Origin: Bradyrhizobium sp. CCBAU 53351
Lineage (GTDB): Bacteria; Pseudomonadota; Alphaproteobacteria; Rhizobiales; Xanthobacteraceae
NCBI RefSeq assembly: GCF_015291745.1
Contig: NZ_CP030059.1
Span: forward strand, 4,491,501-4,555,500
Direction: 5' to 3'
DNA length: 64,000 bases
Part shown: positions 14,891 through 24,260 of the stretch, one piece after another
How positions within the stretch are numbered: the stretch's first letter is position 1
Layout: each line of letters begins with the position of its first letter
Made by a program: the position numbers and the translations under genes
The notes under the pieces: generated by a model
Database searches by the model: none
The model's input: only the letters and a program-made list of their open reading frames with translations
Told to the model about the DNA's origin: nothing

Positions 14891-16744
14891 ATGCGCCGTT
14901 CACTGCTGTTGCTGTCCGCTGGATTGACAATCTTGTCCACCGGATTTGCCTCCGCCCAGAACAACACGCCCCGCAATCTGATCCTGTTCATTCCGGACGG
15001 CCTGCGCGCGCTGAAGGTCAATCCCGACACGGCGCCCGCCATGGCCGAGGTCCGCGACAAGGGCGTCAATTTCAAGAATTCGCACTCGCTGTTCCCGACC
15101 TTCACCATGGCCAACGGCTCGGCGATGTCGACCGGCCATTATCTCGGCGACACCGGCGTGTTCTCCAACACGATCTGGACCAATTACACCTCCGTTCCGG
15201 CAGGCAATACGGTCGTCCCCTTCATCGAGAACGACGCCGTGCTCGGCGATATCGACGAGCATTTTAGCGGCAACTACCTCAACGAGGACACCCTCCTGAA
15301 GCTGGCGCGCGACAAGGGCTACAGCACCGCCGCGCTGGGCAAGCATGGTCCGACCTATCAGTTCGACCACACCGACAAGCCCGAAAAGCCCGGCCTGCAT
15401 TCGATCGTGTTCGACGACGCCACCGGCGGCAAGAACGGAGTGGCGCTGTCCGACGAGGTGAAGGACGCCCTCACCAAGGCGGGCCTGCCCACCACCACGC
15501 CGCCGCGTGGCGACAATGCCAAGGCGGGCGATGCCAAGACGCCCGGCACCACGTCCGCCAACGTCGCGCAGCAGGCCTATTTCGCCGACGTCGCCGCCAA
15601 GGTGGTGCTGCCGATGTTCAAGGCGCGCAACAAGCCATTCGTGCTGGTGTTCTGGTCGCGCGATCCCGACGGCAGCCAGCACAACACCGGCGACAGCCTC
15701 AACCAGATCAAGCCCGGCATCAACGGTCCGACCTCGTTGGCCGGCATCAAGAACGCCGACACCAACCTCGCCCAGCTCCGCAAGGCGCTCGACGAGCTCG
15801 GGCTCACCGCCTCGACCAACATCATCGTGTCGGCCGACCACGGCTTCTCCACCATCTCCAAGGAAAGCAAGACCAGCCCCTCGGCCAAGGTCAGCTATGA
15901 CGACACGCCGGCAGACTTCCTACCGATGGGCTTCCTGGCGCTCGATCTCGCCAAGGCGCTCGACCTGCCGCTGTTCGACCCCAACGACAAGAACGCGAAG
16001 ATCGAGGGCAACAAGCATCCCAAGGCCGGCAACGGCGTGCTCGGCAAGGATCCGGAGAAGCCCGATCTCGTCGTCGCCACCAATGGCGGCTCCGACCTCG
16101 TCTATCTCCCGAACAAGGACAAGAAGCTGGCGGAGAAGACCATCAAGGCGCTGCTCGCGCAGGACTACGTCTCCGGCCTGTTCGTCGACGATTCGCTCGG
16201 CCGCTTCCCCGGCACGCTGCCGCTGTCGAGCCTCAATCTGCGCGGCAAGGCCGCAACGCCGACCCCGTCGATCGTCGTCAACTTCCGCTCCTATGCCAGC
16301 GATTGTGGCGAGGCGCCGACCAATTGCTCGGTGCAGGTCGCCGACACCGTGCTGCGCCAGGGCCAGGGCATGCATGGCAGTTTCAGCCGCGGCGACACCA
16401 TGAACTTCATGGCCGCGATCGGTCCGGATTTCAAAGCCGGCTTCGTCGACGAGCTGCCGGTCAGCAATGCGGATGTCGGCATGACGGCCGCCCGGCTGAT
16501 GGGCCTGCGGGCGACGCAGAAGGGAGAGCTGGTCGGCCGCGTGATGTCGGAAGCCATGCCCAACGGCCCCGTGCCGAAGGCCTATGCGGGCACGCTGAAG
16601 TCCAAGCCGGCCGAGGGCGGCCTGACCACCGTCCTGAACTTCCAGCGCGTCGGCAGCCAGCACTATTTCGACGCCGCCGGCTTCCCGGGCCGCACGCTCG
16701 GCCTCGAGCCGGACGCCGGCAAACAAAAAACGGCGGGGAAATAA
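14891..16744 (+). CDS. Secreted type I phosphodiesterase / alkaline-phosphatase-superfamily protein
   Basis: A 617-residue exported enzyme (signal peptide MRRSLLLLSAGLTILSTGFASA-QN) of the nucleotide pyrophosphatase/phosphodiesterase branch. Candidate metal ligands and nucleophile are D36 (FIPDG), T72 (FPTFT, as in the NPP 'PTKT' motif), D260 and H264 (DPDGSQH), D316-H317 (SADHGF) and a late His in 'GMHGSF'. It should hydrolyse phosphate mono- or diesters in the periplasm with two zinc ions; the substrate is unknown. ATG 14891 follows a GGGAGAG site; the frame to 14696 runs through a repeat and was rejected. A terminator overlaps its stop codon. Confidence 0.85.
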   Translation: MRRSLLLLSAGLTILSTGFASAQNNTPRNLILFIPDGLRALKVNPDTAPAMAEVRDKGVNFKNSHSLFPTFTMANGSAMSTGHYLGDTGVFSNTIWTNYTSVPAGNTVVPFIENDAVLGDIDEHFSGNYLNEDTLLKLARDKGYSTAALGKHGPTYQFDHTDKPEKPGLHSIVFDDATGGKNGVALSDEVKDALTKAGLPTTTPPRGDNAKAGDAKTPGTTSANVAQQAYFADVAAKVVLPMFKARNKPFVLVFWSRDPDGSQHNTGDSLNQIKPGINGPTSLAGIKNADTNLAQLRKALDELGLTASTNIIVSADHGFSTISKESKTSPSAKVSYDDTPADFLPMGFLALDLAKALDLPLFDPNDKNAKIEGNKHPKAGNGVLGKDPEKPDLVVATNGGSDLVYLPNKDKKLAEKTIKALLAQDYVSGLFVDDSLGRFPGTLPLSSLNLRGKAATPTPSIVVNFRSYASDCGEAPTNCSVQVADTVLRQGQGMHGSFSRGDTMNFMAAIGPDFKAGFVDELPVSNADVGMTAARLMGLRATQKGELVGRVMSEAMPNGPVPKAYAGTLKSKPAEGGLTTVLNFQRVGSQHYFDAAGFPGRTLGLEPDAGKQKTAGK

Positions 16745-16754
16745 CCCCGCCGTT
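16729..16754. terminator. Hairpin terminator overlapping the phosphodiesterase stop
   Basis: A perfect 10-bp inverted repeat (arms 16729-16738 and 16745-16754) surrounds the TAA stop. An A-run precedes it and TT follows, so it could also serve the convergent 16780 gene. Confidence 0.7.
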
Positions 16755-16779
16755 CGATCTCGTCAGAGACGCTGAGACG

Positions 16780-17352
16780 TTACATCCCGATGTCGAACAC
16801 GTTCGGCAATTGGCCGGCCAGAGGCAGCGCGGTGGCGCCGAGGAACGTCGCCACCATCGCCATGAGGCGACGGTTGTTGTGGCGCTTGCCGCGCATCTGG
16901 GCGGCGATCCACTCCAGCATCTCGCTGTTGACCTTGGAGGCATAGGACGGCGCCCAGCTCTCGATCTCGGTGTCGGCCGCCAGCGCGACGCTGCGCGGCG
17001 GCACCTTCAGGCCCGATGCGCTTGCGGCATAATGGGCGACGGCCTTGGCGAGCAAATCGTCGAACCGGCCGGCATCGGTGCGCTCGGTCGCGGCCTCGTT
17101 GATCTCGAACAGGATCTCGGCCTCGGCGCAGCTGACCGGCTGATCGTTGACGGCGGTCGCGGTCAGGATCCGCGTGCACCAAGCGGTGTCATCGGCATCC
17201 AGCGAACGGGAGAAATGCACCCTTCCCTTGGTGGTCGGGCCTTCGCCGGTGATCACGCCGTCGCGCACGATGGAGAGTGCGTGGGCCGCGGTATCGCGGC
17301 AGGACGGTTCGAGAGACGGCGACTCGACAGATTTAGGCGCAGCGGCAGACAT
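16780..17352 (-). CDS. Uncharacterised protein (190 aa)
   Basis: A 190-residue protein with no signal peptide at the N terminus. The first two thirds are soluble (LSIVRDGVITGEGPTTKGRV, WCTRILTATAVNDQPVSCAE); the C-terminal end has one hydrophobic stretch (LMAMVATFLGATALPLAG) that may be a tail anchor or buried helix. No known domain is recognised. Convergent with the phosphodiesterase gene and separated from the peroxiredoxin gene by 392 bases. Confidence 0.65.
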   Translation of the reverse strand: MSAAAPKSVESPSLEPSCRDTAAHALSIVRDGVITGEGPTTKGRVHFSRSLDADDTAWCTRILTATAVNDQPVSCAEAEILFEINEAATERTDAGRFDDLLAKAVAHYAASASGLKVPPRSVALAADTEIESWAPSYASKVNSEMLEWIAAQMRGKRHNNRRLMAMVATFLGATALPLAGQLPNVFDIGM

Positions 17353-17744
17353 AGTTCACTTCCAGACTTCTTCTGATCGGCCAGCATTTTCATGCCGGCG
17401 TAAAGGGGTGGTTAACGATTCGATACGGGGATCGCGACTTTTCTAGATGGTTGCCAATTGGTCGCTGTCAGGACCGTTTTGGTTCTAGGACGCGCCGGGC
17501 GAGCGTGATGGAAGTCATAAAAGGCATAATCGGGGCGAGCGAGACCGTGTGACCCCGGGTGGGGATGTTTCGCCGCAGGTGCCGCTGTAACAATAAGTTG
17601 CTAGAAAATCGGGCCTTCAGGCAAGGAATTCACATTTTACTTGAGCGGGTTCAGTTGCCGTTCACTTGGCACTGCAAGGCCCTTATAATGAGCAGGACGA
17701 CCCGCGAGAATTCGCCAGTTAATTCAATACGATGAGGTAAGATC
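17353..17744. other. 392-base intergenic region upstream of the peroxiredoxin gene
   Basis: A rather AT-rich space between divergent genes. It contains the likely promoter of the peroxiredoxin gene (listed separately). I see no open frame with a ribosome binding site and no copy of the repeat families in the window. Confidence 0.6.
17661..17689 (+). promoter_or_regulatory. Putative housekeeping promoter of the peroxiredoxin gene
   Basis: TTCACT at 17661-17666 (four of six matches to the -35 consensus), a 17-base spacer and a perfect TATAAT at 17684-17689. Transcription would start near 17696, giving a leader of about 50 bases before ATG 17745. Confidence 0.5.
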
Positions 17745-18404
17745 ATGACACTTCCGATCGGCGCCACCGCACCCGACTTCGAAGCCGAGACCACCGAAGG
17801 GAAGATCAAGTTCCACGACTGGATCGGCAACAGCTGGGCGCTGTTGTTCTCGCACCCCAAGGACTTCACGCCGGTTTGCACGACCGAGCTCGGGGCCCTC
17901 GCCAAGCTGAAGCCGGAGTTCGACAAGCGCGGCGTCAAGCTGATGGGCCTGTCGGTTGATCCGGTCGACCGCCATGCCAAATGGTCGGAAGACATCAAGG
18001 AGACGCAGGGCGCAGCTCCGAACTTTCCGATGATCGGCGACACCGATTACAACGTCTCGAAGCTCTACGGCATGCTGCCGGCCGCCATCTCGGGCGATCC
18101 CCTCACCCGCACTGCCGCCGACAACCAGACCGTCCGCAACGTCTTCATCATCGGGCCGGACAAGAAGATCAAGCTGGTGCTGGTCTATCCGATGACCACG
18201 GGCCGGAACTTCCAGGAAATCCTGCGCGTCGTCGACTCGCTCCAGCTCACCGCCAAGCATCGCGTCGCCACCCCGGCCGACTGGTCGCAGGGTGACGACG
18301 TCATCATCGCGGGCTCGGTCTCCAACGACGAGGCCAAGACGATCTATCCGCAGGGCTGGAAGGAGCCGAAGCCCTACATCCGCATCGTGCCGCAGCCGAA
18401 ATAG
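17745..18404 (+). CDS. 1-Cys peroxiredoxin (Prx6-type)
   Basis: A 219-residue peroxiredoxin. The active site is P38-x3-T42-x2-C45 within 'HPKDFTPVCTTELG', and the long C-terminal domain with 'YPMTTGRNFQEILRVVDSLQ' is typical of the Prx6 subfamily, which uses a single peroxidatic cysteine. There is no conserved resolving cysteine in the C-terminal half. It should reduce hydrogen peroxide and alkyl hydroperoxides in the cytoplasm with an external thiol partner. It is transcribed alone, from a good promoter, and is followed by repeat B1. Confidence 0.93.
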   Translation: MTLPIGATAPDFEAETTEGKIKFHDWIGNSWALLFSHPKDFTPVCTTELGALAKLKPEFDKRGVKLMGLSVDPVDRHAKWSEDIKETQGAAPNFPMIGDTDYNVSKLYGMLPAAISGDPLTRTAADNQTVRNVFIIGPDKKIKLVLVYPMTTGRNFQEILRVVDSLQLTAKHRVATPADWSQGDDVIIAGSVSNDEAKTIYPQGWKEPKPYIRIVPQPK

Positions 18405-18410
18405 TCGACA

Positions 18411-18511
18411 GTCATTCCGGGGCGGTCCGAAGGACCGAGCCCGGAATCTCAGGATGCTCTGGTGCGCAATTGCGCACCAGAGTTCGGTGCTTCGCACCGC
18501 CCCGGGATGAC
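18411..18511. repeat. Repeat family B, copy 1
   Basis: Outer arms GTCATTCCGGGGCGG and CCGCCCCGGGATGAC are nearly perfect reverse complements. Inside lies a perfect 26-base palindrome at 18457-18482 centred on GCAATTGC. It lies between the ends of the peroxiredoxin and chemoreceptor genes and may end both transcripts. A second copy is at 36004. Confidence 0.82.
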
Positions 18512-18520
18512 AACGCTGGC

Positions 18521-20251
18521 TTACGCCGCCCGCACGCGGTCGAGGAAACCGTCGACCTCTGCCTTCAGATGCAGGCTTTCGCCCGATAGCGCCTGGGCCG
18601 AGGCGAACATCCGGCTCGACGTCTCGCCGGTCTCGCTGGCGCCCTTGGCCGCATGGCGGACGTTGACGGCGACATCGGCCGTGCCTGAGACCGCCGCGCG
18701 AACGCTCGCCGCGATGTTGTGGGTTGCGCTTTTCTGCTGCTCGACCGCAGCCGAGATCGAGCCGGCAATCCCGCTGATGCGCTCGATGGTCTGGCTGATC
18801 GCCTTGATGGCGGCGACCGATTCCTCGGTCGCGAGCTGCATGCTGGCGATCTGGTTCGAGATCTCGTCAGTCGCCTTGGCGGTCTGGCCAGCCAGCGTCT
18901 TGACCTCCTGAGCCACCACCGCGAAGCCGCGGCCGGCATCGCCCGCGCGCGCGGCCTCGATGGTGGCGTTCAACGCCAGCAGATTGGTCTGCTCGGCGAT
19001 CGAGGTGATCAGCTTGACGACGTCGCCGATCCGCGCGCCGGCCTCCGACAGCTGCGCGATGCGCTGGTCGGTCGCCTCGGCCTGTTGCACCGCCTCGGCC
19101 GAAATCTGGTTGGATTCCTGCACGCGCCGGGCGATCTCGGAGATCGATTGAGACAGCTCGTCCGAGGCCGATGCGGCCGAACGCACGTGTTCGGAAGCAT
19201 TTTCGGAAGCCCCGGCGGACTGCGCCGAAAGATCGGCGGTGGAGCGGGCGACGTCGGTCAGCTGACGCGCCGCGCGCTCGAATTCGCTGGAGGAGGTCAG
19301 CACCTTGTCGAGGATGCCGCCGACGCTGCCGCGGAACTCCTCGACGAAGTTGCGCAGGTCGGATTTGCGCTGCTCGACCGCCGCGGCCGAGGCCGCCGCC
19401 TGCTCGCTACGCATGCGCGCGCGCTCCAGCGAATTGCTCTTGAACACCGCGACGGTGCGGGCGATCTCGCCGATCTCGTCGGCGCGATCCTCGCATTCGA
19501 TCGCGACGTCGCTCTGGCCGTTGGCAAGCGCCGTGAGCGAGCGCGTGACCGAGGTGAGCGGCCGGGTGACGCGGCGGACGACCAGCATGGTCAGGACCAG
19601 CACCAGAAGCGCGGCAAGGCCGGCGGCCACGGCCATGCTCTCGATGGCGTGGGCCAGCATGCTTTCGTACTGGATCATGGGGATGCCGACATAGAGAATG
19701 CCGACGACCTTGCCGGCCCCGTCCGCGATCGGGAAATAGGCGGTCATGAATGTCTTGCCGAACAGCGTCGCCGGCCCCTTATAGGCCTCGCCCCGGCGCA
19801 GCGGCGCCTGCCCCGGATGGTCGGCGGCCAGCTGGGTGCCGACGGCGCGGTCGCCATTTTCCTTTTTCACGTTGGTGGAGCGGCGGACGAACTGCCCGCT
19901 GGCATCATCGTACACGAACAGGGTCGCATTGCCGCCGACATAGGACACCGCGCGATCGACGATGGCGTGGTCCGTAAAGCTGGGCATCGCGGGGATTTCG
20001 GCACGCACCACCGCGCCATCGCGCATCGTGATCTTGGCGGCCGGAACGATCTCGGTGAAGGCCAGCGCCAGCGTGCGCAGATTGACCTCGATGTCGCGCA
20101 ATGCGCGATCGTTGAAGGCGGAGGTCAGCGACCAATAGCCGGCGCCGACCACGAGTGCCGTGTTCACGGCGATCAGCAGCACGGCGCACAGAACCGCCTT
20201 GGTGCCGAGCTTGAACTGCGGCAACAACTTCCCGGTCAAAACGTTGGACAT
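18521..20251 (-). CDS. Methyl-accepting chemotaxis protein
   Basis: A 576-residue chemoreceptor. Order of parts: membrane segment about 16-38 ([20 protein letters not shown]), a periplasmic Cache-like sensor domain ('[19 protein letters not shown]', '[20 protein letters not shown]'), second membrane segment ([17 protein letters not shown]), HAMP ([14 protein letters not shown]) and the long cytoplasmic signalling coiled coil with the hairpin tip '[20 protein letters not shown]'. The ligand is unknown. I chose ATG 20251; a further ATG 13 codons upstream is possible. No che genes are adjacent. Confidence 0.9.
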   Translation of the reverse strand: MSNVLTGKLLPQFKLGTKAVLCAVLLIAVNTALVVGAGYWSLTSAFNDRALRDIEVNLRTLALAFTEIVPAAKITMRDGAVVRAEIPAMPSFTDHAIVDRAVSYVGGNATLFVYDDASGQFVRRSTNVKKENGDRAVGTQLAADHPGQAPLRRGEAYKGPATLFGKTFMTAYFPIADGAGKVVGILYVGIPMIQYESMLAHAIESMAVAAGLAALLVLVLTMLVVRRVTRPLTSVTRSLTALANGQSDVAIECEDRADEIGEIARTVAVFKSNSLERARMRSEQAAASAAAVEQRKSDLRNFVEEFRGSVGGILDKVLTSSSEFERAARQLTDVARSTADLSAQSAGASENASEHVRSAASASDELSQSISEIARRVQESNQISAEAVQQAEATDQRIAQLSEAGARIGDVVKLITSIAEQTNLLALNATIEAARAGDAGRGFAVVAQEVKTLAGQTAKATDEISNQIASMQLATEESVAAIKAISQTIERISGIAGSISAAVEQQKSATHNIAASVRAAVSGTADVAVNVRHAAKGASETGETSSRMFASAQALSGESLHLKAEVDGFLDRVRAA

Positions 20252-20382
20252 GAATGGAATTACCCCCGTAATTCCTGCATATTCGTGCAACGCCCTTACG
20301 GTCCCATTAACGACGGTTCATACCGCCGGGGGCCGGCATGCCTTCCAAATCGTAAACGAGGACACTCCTGACCCCGCCCAGC

Positions 20383-21813
20383 GTGCCGCCCATCATCGTC
20401 TGGTTTCGCGACGATCTTCGCTTGTCCGACCATCCCGCCCTGCACGCCGCCGCGACATCAGGTGCGCCGGTGGTCTGCCTTTATGTCCTCGACGACAGCG
20501 TCGCGCGCCCACCCGGCGGAGCAACGCGCTGGTGGCTGGCGCAGTCGCTGCGGGCGCTCGGCGCAGCGATCGCTGCGCGCGGCGGATCGCTGGTGCTGCG
20601 CCGGGGACCGGCGGCCAGGATGATCCCGGAATTGGTCCGCGAAACCGGGGCCCGCTCCGTCTACTGGAATGGGATCGCGCAGGCGCCGCATCAGGCCGTC
20701 GAGCGCCAGCTCGAGGCGGCACTGGCAAGGCTCGGCGTGGACTCGCAGAGCTTCCCTGGCGATCTCCTCGTCCCGCCCTCGGCCATCCGCACCAAGGAGG
20801 GCCGCGGCTTGCGCGTGTTCACGCCGTTCTGGCGACGCGTGCTATCGCTCGGCGATCCACCCAAGCCCTTGCCGGCACCGAAGGAGCTTCGCCCGCCTGC
20901 GATGGTTGCGAGCGACAGGCTGGAGAGCTGGAAGCTCGAGCCGGCCAAGCCGGATTGGGCGGGCGGCCTGCGCGAGACATGGACACCGGGCGAAGCGTCC
21001 GCCCGGGCGCGCCTGCGCGACTTCCTTGGGCATACCGTGCGCGGCTATGTCGGCGACCGCGATCGACCGGATCGCGAAGGCACCTCCGGCCTGTCGCCGC
21101 ATTTGAGGTTCGGCGAGCTCAGCCCGCGCCAGGTCTGGCATGCCGCGCAGTTCGCCGCGGACGAAGATCCGGCACTCGGCCCCGGCATTGAAAAGTTCCT
21201 GAGCGAGCTCGGTTGGCGCGAGTTCTGCCGCCACCTCCTCCACGACCATCCCGACCTCGCCAGCGAAAACCTGCAGACGAATTTCGACGGCTTCCCCTGG
21301 AAACGCGACGCCAAGGCGCTCGCCGCCTGGCAGCGCGGCCGCACCGGCTATCCGATCGTCGATGCCGGCCTGCGCGAGCTCTGGCACACCGGGGTGATGC
21401 ACAACCGGGTGCGGATGGTGGTGGCGTCCTTCCTGGTCAAGCACCTCCTGATCGACTGGCGCGAGGGCGAAGCCTGGTTCTGGGACACGCTGGTCGATGC
21501 GGATGCCGGCAGCAATCCCGCCAATTGGCAATGGGTCGCTGGCTGCGGCGCCGACGCCGCGCCCTATTTCCGCGTATTCAATCCGCAGCTGCAGGGCGAG
21601 AAGTTCGATCCGGATGGAACCTATGTCCGGCGCTGGGTGCCGGAGCTGCAAGAGATGCCGGCCAAGCTGATCCATCAGCCTTGGCAGGCCACGCCGATCG
21701 AGCTTGCGAGCGCAGGCATCCCGCTCGGCAAGACCTATCCGCACCCGATCATCGATCACGCGAGAGGACGCGAACGTGCGCTCGCCGCCTACGCAAAGAT
21801 CCGCAAAGGTTGA
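20383..21813 (+). CDS. phrB: Deoxyribodipyrimidine photolyase (CPD class I)
   Basis: A 476-residue DNA photolyase. It opens with the antenna-binding Rossmann part (VPPIIVWFRDDLRLSDHPAL) and continues with the FAD-binding helical domain: 'TSGLSPHLRFGELSPRQVW', 'FLSELGWREFCRHLL', 'GRTGYPIVDAGLRELWHTG', 'MHNRVRMVVASFLVKHL' and the 'DADAGSNPANWQWVAG' loop. It repairs cyclobutane pyrimidine dimers with blue light. The start codon is GTG 20383, right where the family begins. It stands alone, with the histone-like gene 65 bases downstream. Confidence 0.93.
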   Translation: MPPIIVWFRDDLRLSDHPALHAAATSGAPVVCLYVLDDSVARPPGGATRWWLAQSLRALGAAIAARGGSLVLRRGPAARMIPELVRETGARSVYWNGIAQAPHQAVERQLEAALARLGVDSQSFPGDLLVPPSAIRTKEGRGLRVFTPFWRRVLSLGDPPKPLPAPKELRPPAMVASDRLESWKLEPAKPDWAGGLRETWTPGEASARARLRDFLGHTVRGYVGDRDRPDREGTSGLSPHLRFGELSPRQVWHAAQFAADEDPALGPGIEKFLSELGWREFCRHLLHDHPDLASENLQTNFDGFPWKRDAKALAAWQRGRTGYPIVDAGLRELWHTGVMHNRVRMVVASFLVKHLLIDWREGEAWFWDTLVDADAGSNPANWQWVAGCGADAAPYFRVFNPQLQGEKFDPDGTYVRRWVPELQEMPAKLIHQPWQATPIELASAGIPLGKTYPHPIIDHARGRERALAAYAKIRKG

Positions 21814-21821
21814 GCGTTGCT

Positions 21822-21849
21822 TTGACACAAATATGAAACGCGCTATCGT
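21822..21849 (+). promoter_or_regulatory. Putative promoter of the H1-like gene
   Basis: A perfect TTGACA at 21822-21827, a 16-base spacer and TATCGT at 21844-21849. Transcription would start near 21856, about 23 bases before ATG 21879. The -35 lies nine bases after the photolyase stop, so the gene can be expressed independently. Confidence 0.4.
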
Positions 21850-21878
21850 CATCGCTCCATACAACCGTGGGGGACGAC

Positions 21879-22196
21879 ATGGACGACGACAAGCCGATCA
21901 CCGAACAGGCGATGGAGACGATCACCACAGCCGTGGAAGCGACCAAGGAAGCGGCGGTCACCGCCGTCAAGAAGGTCAGGAAAGCCGCCAAGAAGGTCGC
22001 GAAGAAAGTAGCGCCGAAGAAGGCTTCCAAGAAGAAGGCCAAGAAGGCCCCGAAGAAGAGTTCGAAGAAGGCCGCCAAAAAGGCCACCAAGAAATCTGCG
22101 AAGAAGGCGGCCAAGAACACCGCAAAGAAGGCCGCCAAAAAGACCGCCAAGAAAGCTCCAAAGACAAAGAAGAAGGCCAAGAAGGGCAAGCGCTGA
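21879..22196 (+). CDS. Histone H1-like Lys/Ala-rich DNA-binding protein
   Basis: A 105-residue protein with a short acidic N-terminal part (MDDDKPITEQAMETITTAVE) followed by about 80 residues made almost only of Lys and Ala with some Pro, Ser and Thr in KKA-type repeats. This is the composition of eukaryotic histone H1 tails and of bacterial H1-like proteins (for example AlgP and HctB types). It probably coats or condenses DNA in the nucleoid. ATG 21879 was preferred to GTG 21867, which overlaps the GGGGGA ribosome binding site. The codons for Lys are nearly all AAG, as in its GC-rich neighbours, so no sign of recent transfer. Confidence 0.78.
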   Translation: MDDDKPITEQAMETITTAVEATKEAAVTAVKKVRKAAKKVAKKVAPKKASKKKAKKAPKKSSKKAAKKATKKSAKKAAKNTAKKAAKKTAKKAPKTKKKAKKGKR

Positions 22197-22213
22197 TCGC
22201 GGCGCTCTGACCG

Positions 22214-22243
22214 GGTCTCCGGATGCGAGCGCGTCCGGAGACC
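22214..22243. terminator. Hairpin between convergent genes
   Basis: A perfect 10-bp inverted repeat (22214-22223 and 22234-22243) with a 10-base loop lies between the ends of the H1-like and EamA genes. There is no T-run, so it may act with a partner factor or only protect transcript ends. Confidence 0.55.
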
Positions 22244-22256
22244 TGTCCTCACCGCG

Positions 22257-23129
22257 CTAGACGCGCCGGTTGACCACGAACACCGCAGCGGCGCACATCG
22301 CCATGCCGGCGATCGCCAGCGCATCGAGCTTCTCGCCGAACAGCGTGTAGGCCATCAGCGCCGTCACGGCAGGCACCAGATAGAACAGGCTAGCGACCGA
22401 GGTCGCCGCCGCGTGGCGGATCAGCCAATAGAGCAGCCCGATCGATCCGATCGAGAGCGCCACCGCGAGCCAGGCGAGCGCGAGCACGAACTCCTGCGTC
22501 CAGTGCACCACGCGGTCTTCGAACAGGAAGGCCCCGATCGCGAAGAAGATGGTGACGGCGACATATTGCACCAGATTGCCGGCGCGCCAGTCGATCTGGT
22601 TGCAGTAGCGGCGCTGATAGAGCGTACCGAGTGTGATGCTGATCAGCGAAACCACCGAGGCGAGCCAGCCCAGCCCGGCCTCCCCCGTCATGGGACGGTT
22701 GTGCAGGATCATCACCACGCCGCCGAGGCCGAGCACGAGCCCGGCCCATTGCACCGGCGTCACGCGCTCGCCGAGCCAGCGATTGGCAATCGTCGAGGTC
22801 AGGATCGGTTGGAGGCCGGGGATCAGCGCGGAGAGCCCGGCGGGAATCGAATGCGCGATCGCGATCGCGGTGCCGCCGAGATAAAAGCCATGGACCAGGA
22901 TGCCGGCGACCGCGCTGTGCGCAATGCCGGCGCGATCGGGCCATTTCGGCCGTGCGAGGCCGGCGATGATCGCCATCAGGCCGACCACGATCGCCATGCG
23001 GATGGCGAGATAGGTCAAGGGATCGGCGTTGTTGACGACGTATTTGGTGCCGATGAAGCCCGTGCTCCAGAGCAGGACGAACAGGATCGGCGCGGCGCGG
23101 GCGGTCAGGGCTTCTTGATTATGGTTCAT
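22257..23129 (-). CDS. EamA/DMT-family transporter
   Basis: A 290-residue inner-membrane protein with about ten hydrophobic segments in two EamA repeats. The first repeat opens with 'PILFVLLWSTGFIGTKYVV' and the second with 'LGWLASVVSLISITLGTLYQ'. The motif 'LTSTIANRWLGERVTPVQW' is typical of drug/metabolite exporters. The substrate is unknown; family members export amino acids, nucleosides or drugs. I chose ATG 23129 (MNHNQEALTA); two further in-frame ATG codons lie upstream up to 23159. Confidence 0.88.
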   Translation of the reverse strand: MNHNQEALTARAAPILFVLLWSTGFIGTKYVVNNADPLTYLAIRMAIVVGLMAIIAGLARPKWPDRAGIAHSAVAGILVHGFYLGGTAIAIAHSIPAGLSALIPGLQPILTSTIANRWLGERVTPVQWAGLVLGLGGVVMILHNRPMTGEAGLGWLASVVSLISITLGTLYQRRYCNQIDWRAGNLVQYVAVTIFFAIGAFLFEDRVVHWTQEFVLALAWLAVALSIGSIGLLYWLIRHAAATSVASLFYLVPAVTALMAYTLFGEKLDALAIAGMAMCAAAVFVVNRRV

Positions 23130-23226
23130 TGCCGCCCTCATTGCCCCAGCGGGGGCCATGCGGCAATGCGAATTTGGTCCTGATGATGCTGCGCTGCGAC
23201 GGACGGTGGCGGCTCAGCCTAGCGGC

Positions 23227-23673
23227 TCACCACTCTTCCGGACAGGGGTCGATGATCTTCCAGAGCTCGACGCCGTTCTTAATCTTTTTCATGTCGGTGG
23301 TGAGCCCGCCATTGCGACGGATCCAGTCCTTCACCGTGTCGGGGTAGTAGGACATCAGGTCGGACGTCCCCTCGGAGCTGGTCACCTTGATGCCGAAGGT
23401 GAAGGCCTTGTCGTAATAGGCCTGATGGAAGCCAAGGCTTGCGCGCGGTGTCACGCAGATCTTGTTCATCGGCACGATACCGAGCACCAGCGTGCAGGCC
23501 GAATTGCAGATGCCGTCGATGATGACGCGCTCGCCCTTCTCGCGGACGCGCTTGTACTTGGCCTTGTATTCCTCGACATAGCCGCCGTGGTCGCGGGTGA
23601 TATGCAGCTCGGCCCGCGCCGGCGTGGCGGCGGCGAGGCAGAGCAACAGCAGGCTCAGGAGCGTGATGCGCAT
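23227..23673 (-). CDS. Exported ClpP/crotonase-like protein (COG3904 type)
   Basis: A 148-residue protein with a signal peptide (MRITLLSLLLLCLAAATPARA-EL). The mature part has the pattern of the periplasmic ClpP-like proteins: 'VIIDGICNSACTLVLG', where S58 sits at the place of the catalytic Ser, and 'SLGFHQAYYD', where H83 sits at the place of the catalytic His. Four cysteines are present (56, 60, 73 and one near the C terminus). It may be a small periplasmic protease or hydrolase; this is a fold-level guess. It stands alone, divergent from the 23964 gene. Confidence 0.65.
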   Translation of the reverse strand: MRITLLSLLLLCLAAATPARAELHITRDHGGYVEEYKAKYKRVREKGERVIIDGICNSACTLVLGIVPMNKICVTPRASLGFHQAYYDKAFTFGIKVTSSEGTSDLMSYYPDTVKDWIRRNGGLTTDMKKIKNGVELWKIIDPCPEEW

Positions 23674-23963
23674 GGCGAGGTGACGGCGAAAGCCTTCAGG
23701 AATGTACCGGCCTCGAAGGAGCCCCGAGGGCCGGCGACAGGATTCTTAACCGAATAGTCTTTGGTCATACTTGTGTGGGGAATTCGTTAAGCATCCCGAA
23801 AAGGCCAAAAATGGGCAGGCTTGACCGCCATACCCGGCAATTCTGTCACACCGGCCCCGGAATCTGCGGGATCAGCCCCGATTTCGGGGGGCCGGACGGG
23901 TGCCCTGGCGGTTTGAAATGGCTATAGATGACTGATCTATTCGTGCGGGTCCGGAGAATCGAG

Positions 23964-24227
23964 ATGAGCAAGTTGACGCTAGTCGCCGCAATTGCTGCCC
24001 TGTCGGCCGCCATTCTAGCCCCTGGCCTGGCCGAGGCGCGGGGCCATCACCGGCACTACCGCGCCTACGCCAACCCGCTGCCCTACCCGATCAGCTATAT
24101 CCACAATTACGGCCCCGGCATCACCCCCGGCACATTCGCCTTTTACGACGGGCCCTCGACCAACCATTGCTACCAGAGCGCGGCCGCCTATGTCGGCCAG
24201 GACCGCCGCCGGCACCCCTGCTACTGA
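23964..24227 (+). CDS. Small secreted protein of unknown function (87 aa)
   Basis: A precursor with signal peptide (MSKLTLVAAIAALSAAILAPGLAEA-RGH). The mature 62 residues are rich in His, Tyr, Pro and Gly (HHRHYRAYANPLPYPISYIH) and contain two cysteines (NHCYQS, HPCY) that could form a disulphide. The start at 23964 follows a CGGAGA site. It has the look of the many small exported proteins in this window; function unknown. Confidence 0.68.
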   Translation: MSKLTLVAAIAALSAAILAPGLAEARGHHRHYRAYANPLPYPISYIHNYGPGITPGTFAFYDGPSTNHCYQSAAAYVGQDRRRHPCY

Positions 24228-24260
24228 GGGACGCCGGCGCCGGCCAATGTCAGGACGCCC

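Noticed and set aside
16303..17376. A 357-codon plus-strand frame across the phosphodiesterase end, the terminator and the 16780 gene
   Set aside because: It crosses a stop, a hairpin terminator and an opposite gene; composition is not protein-like.
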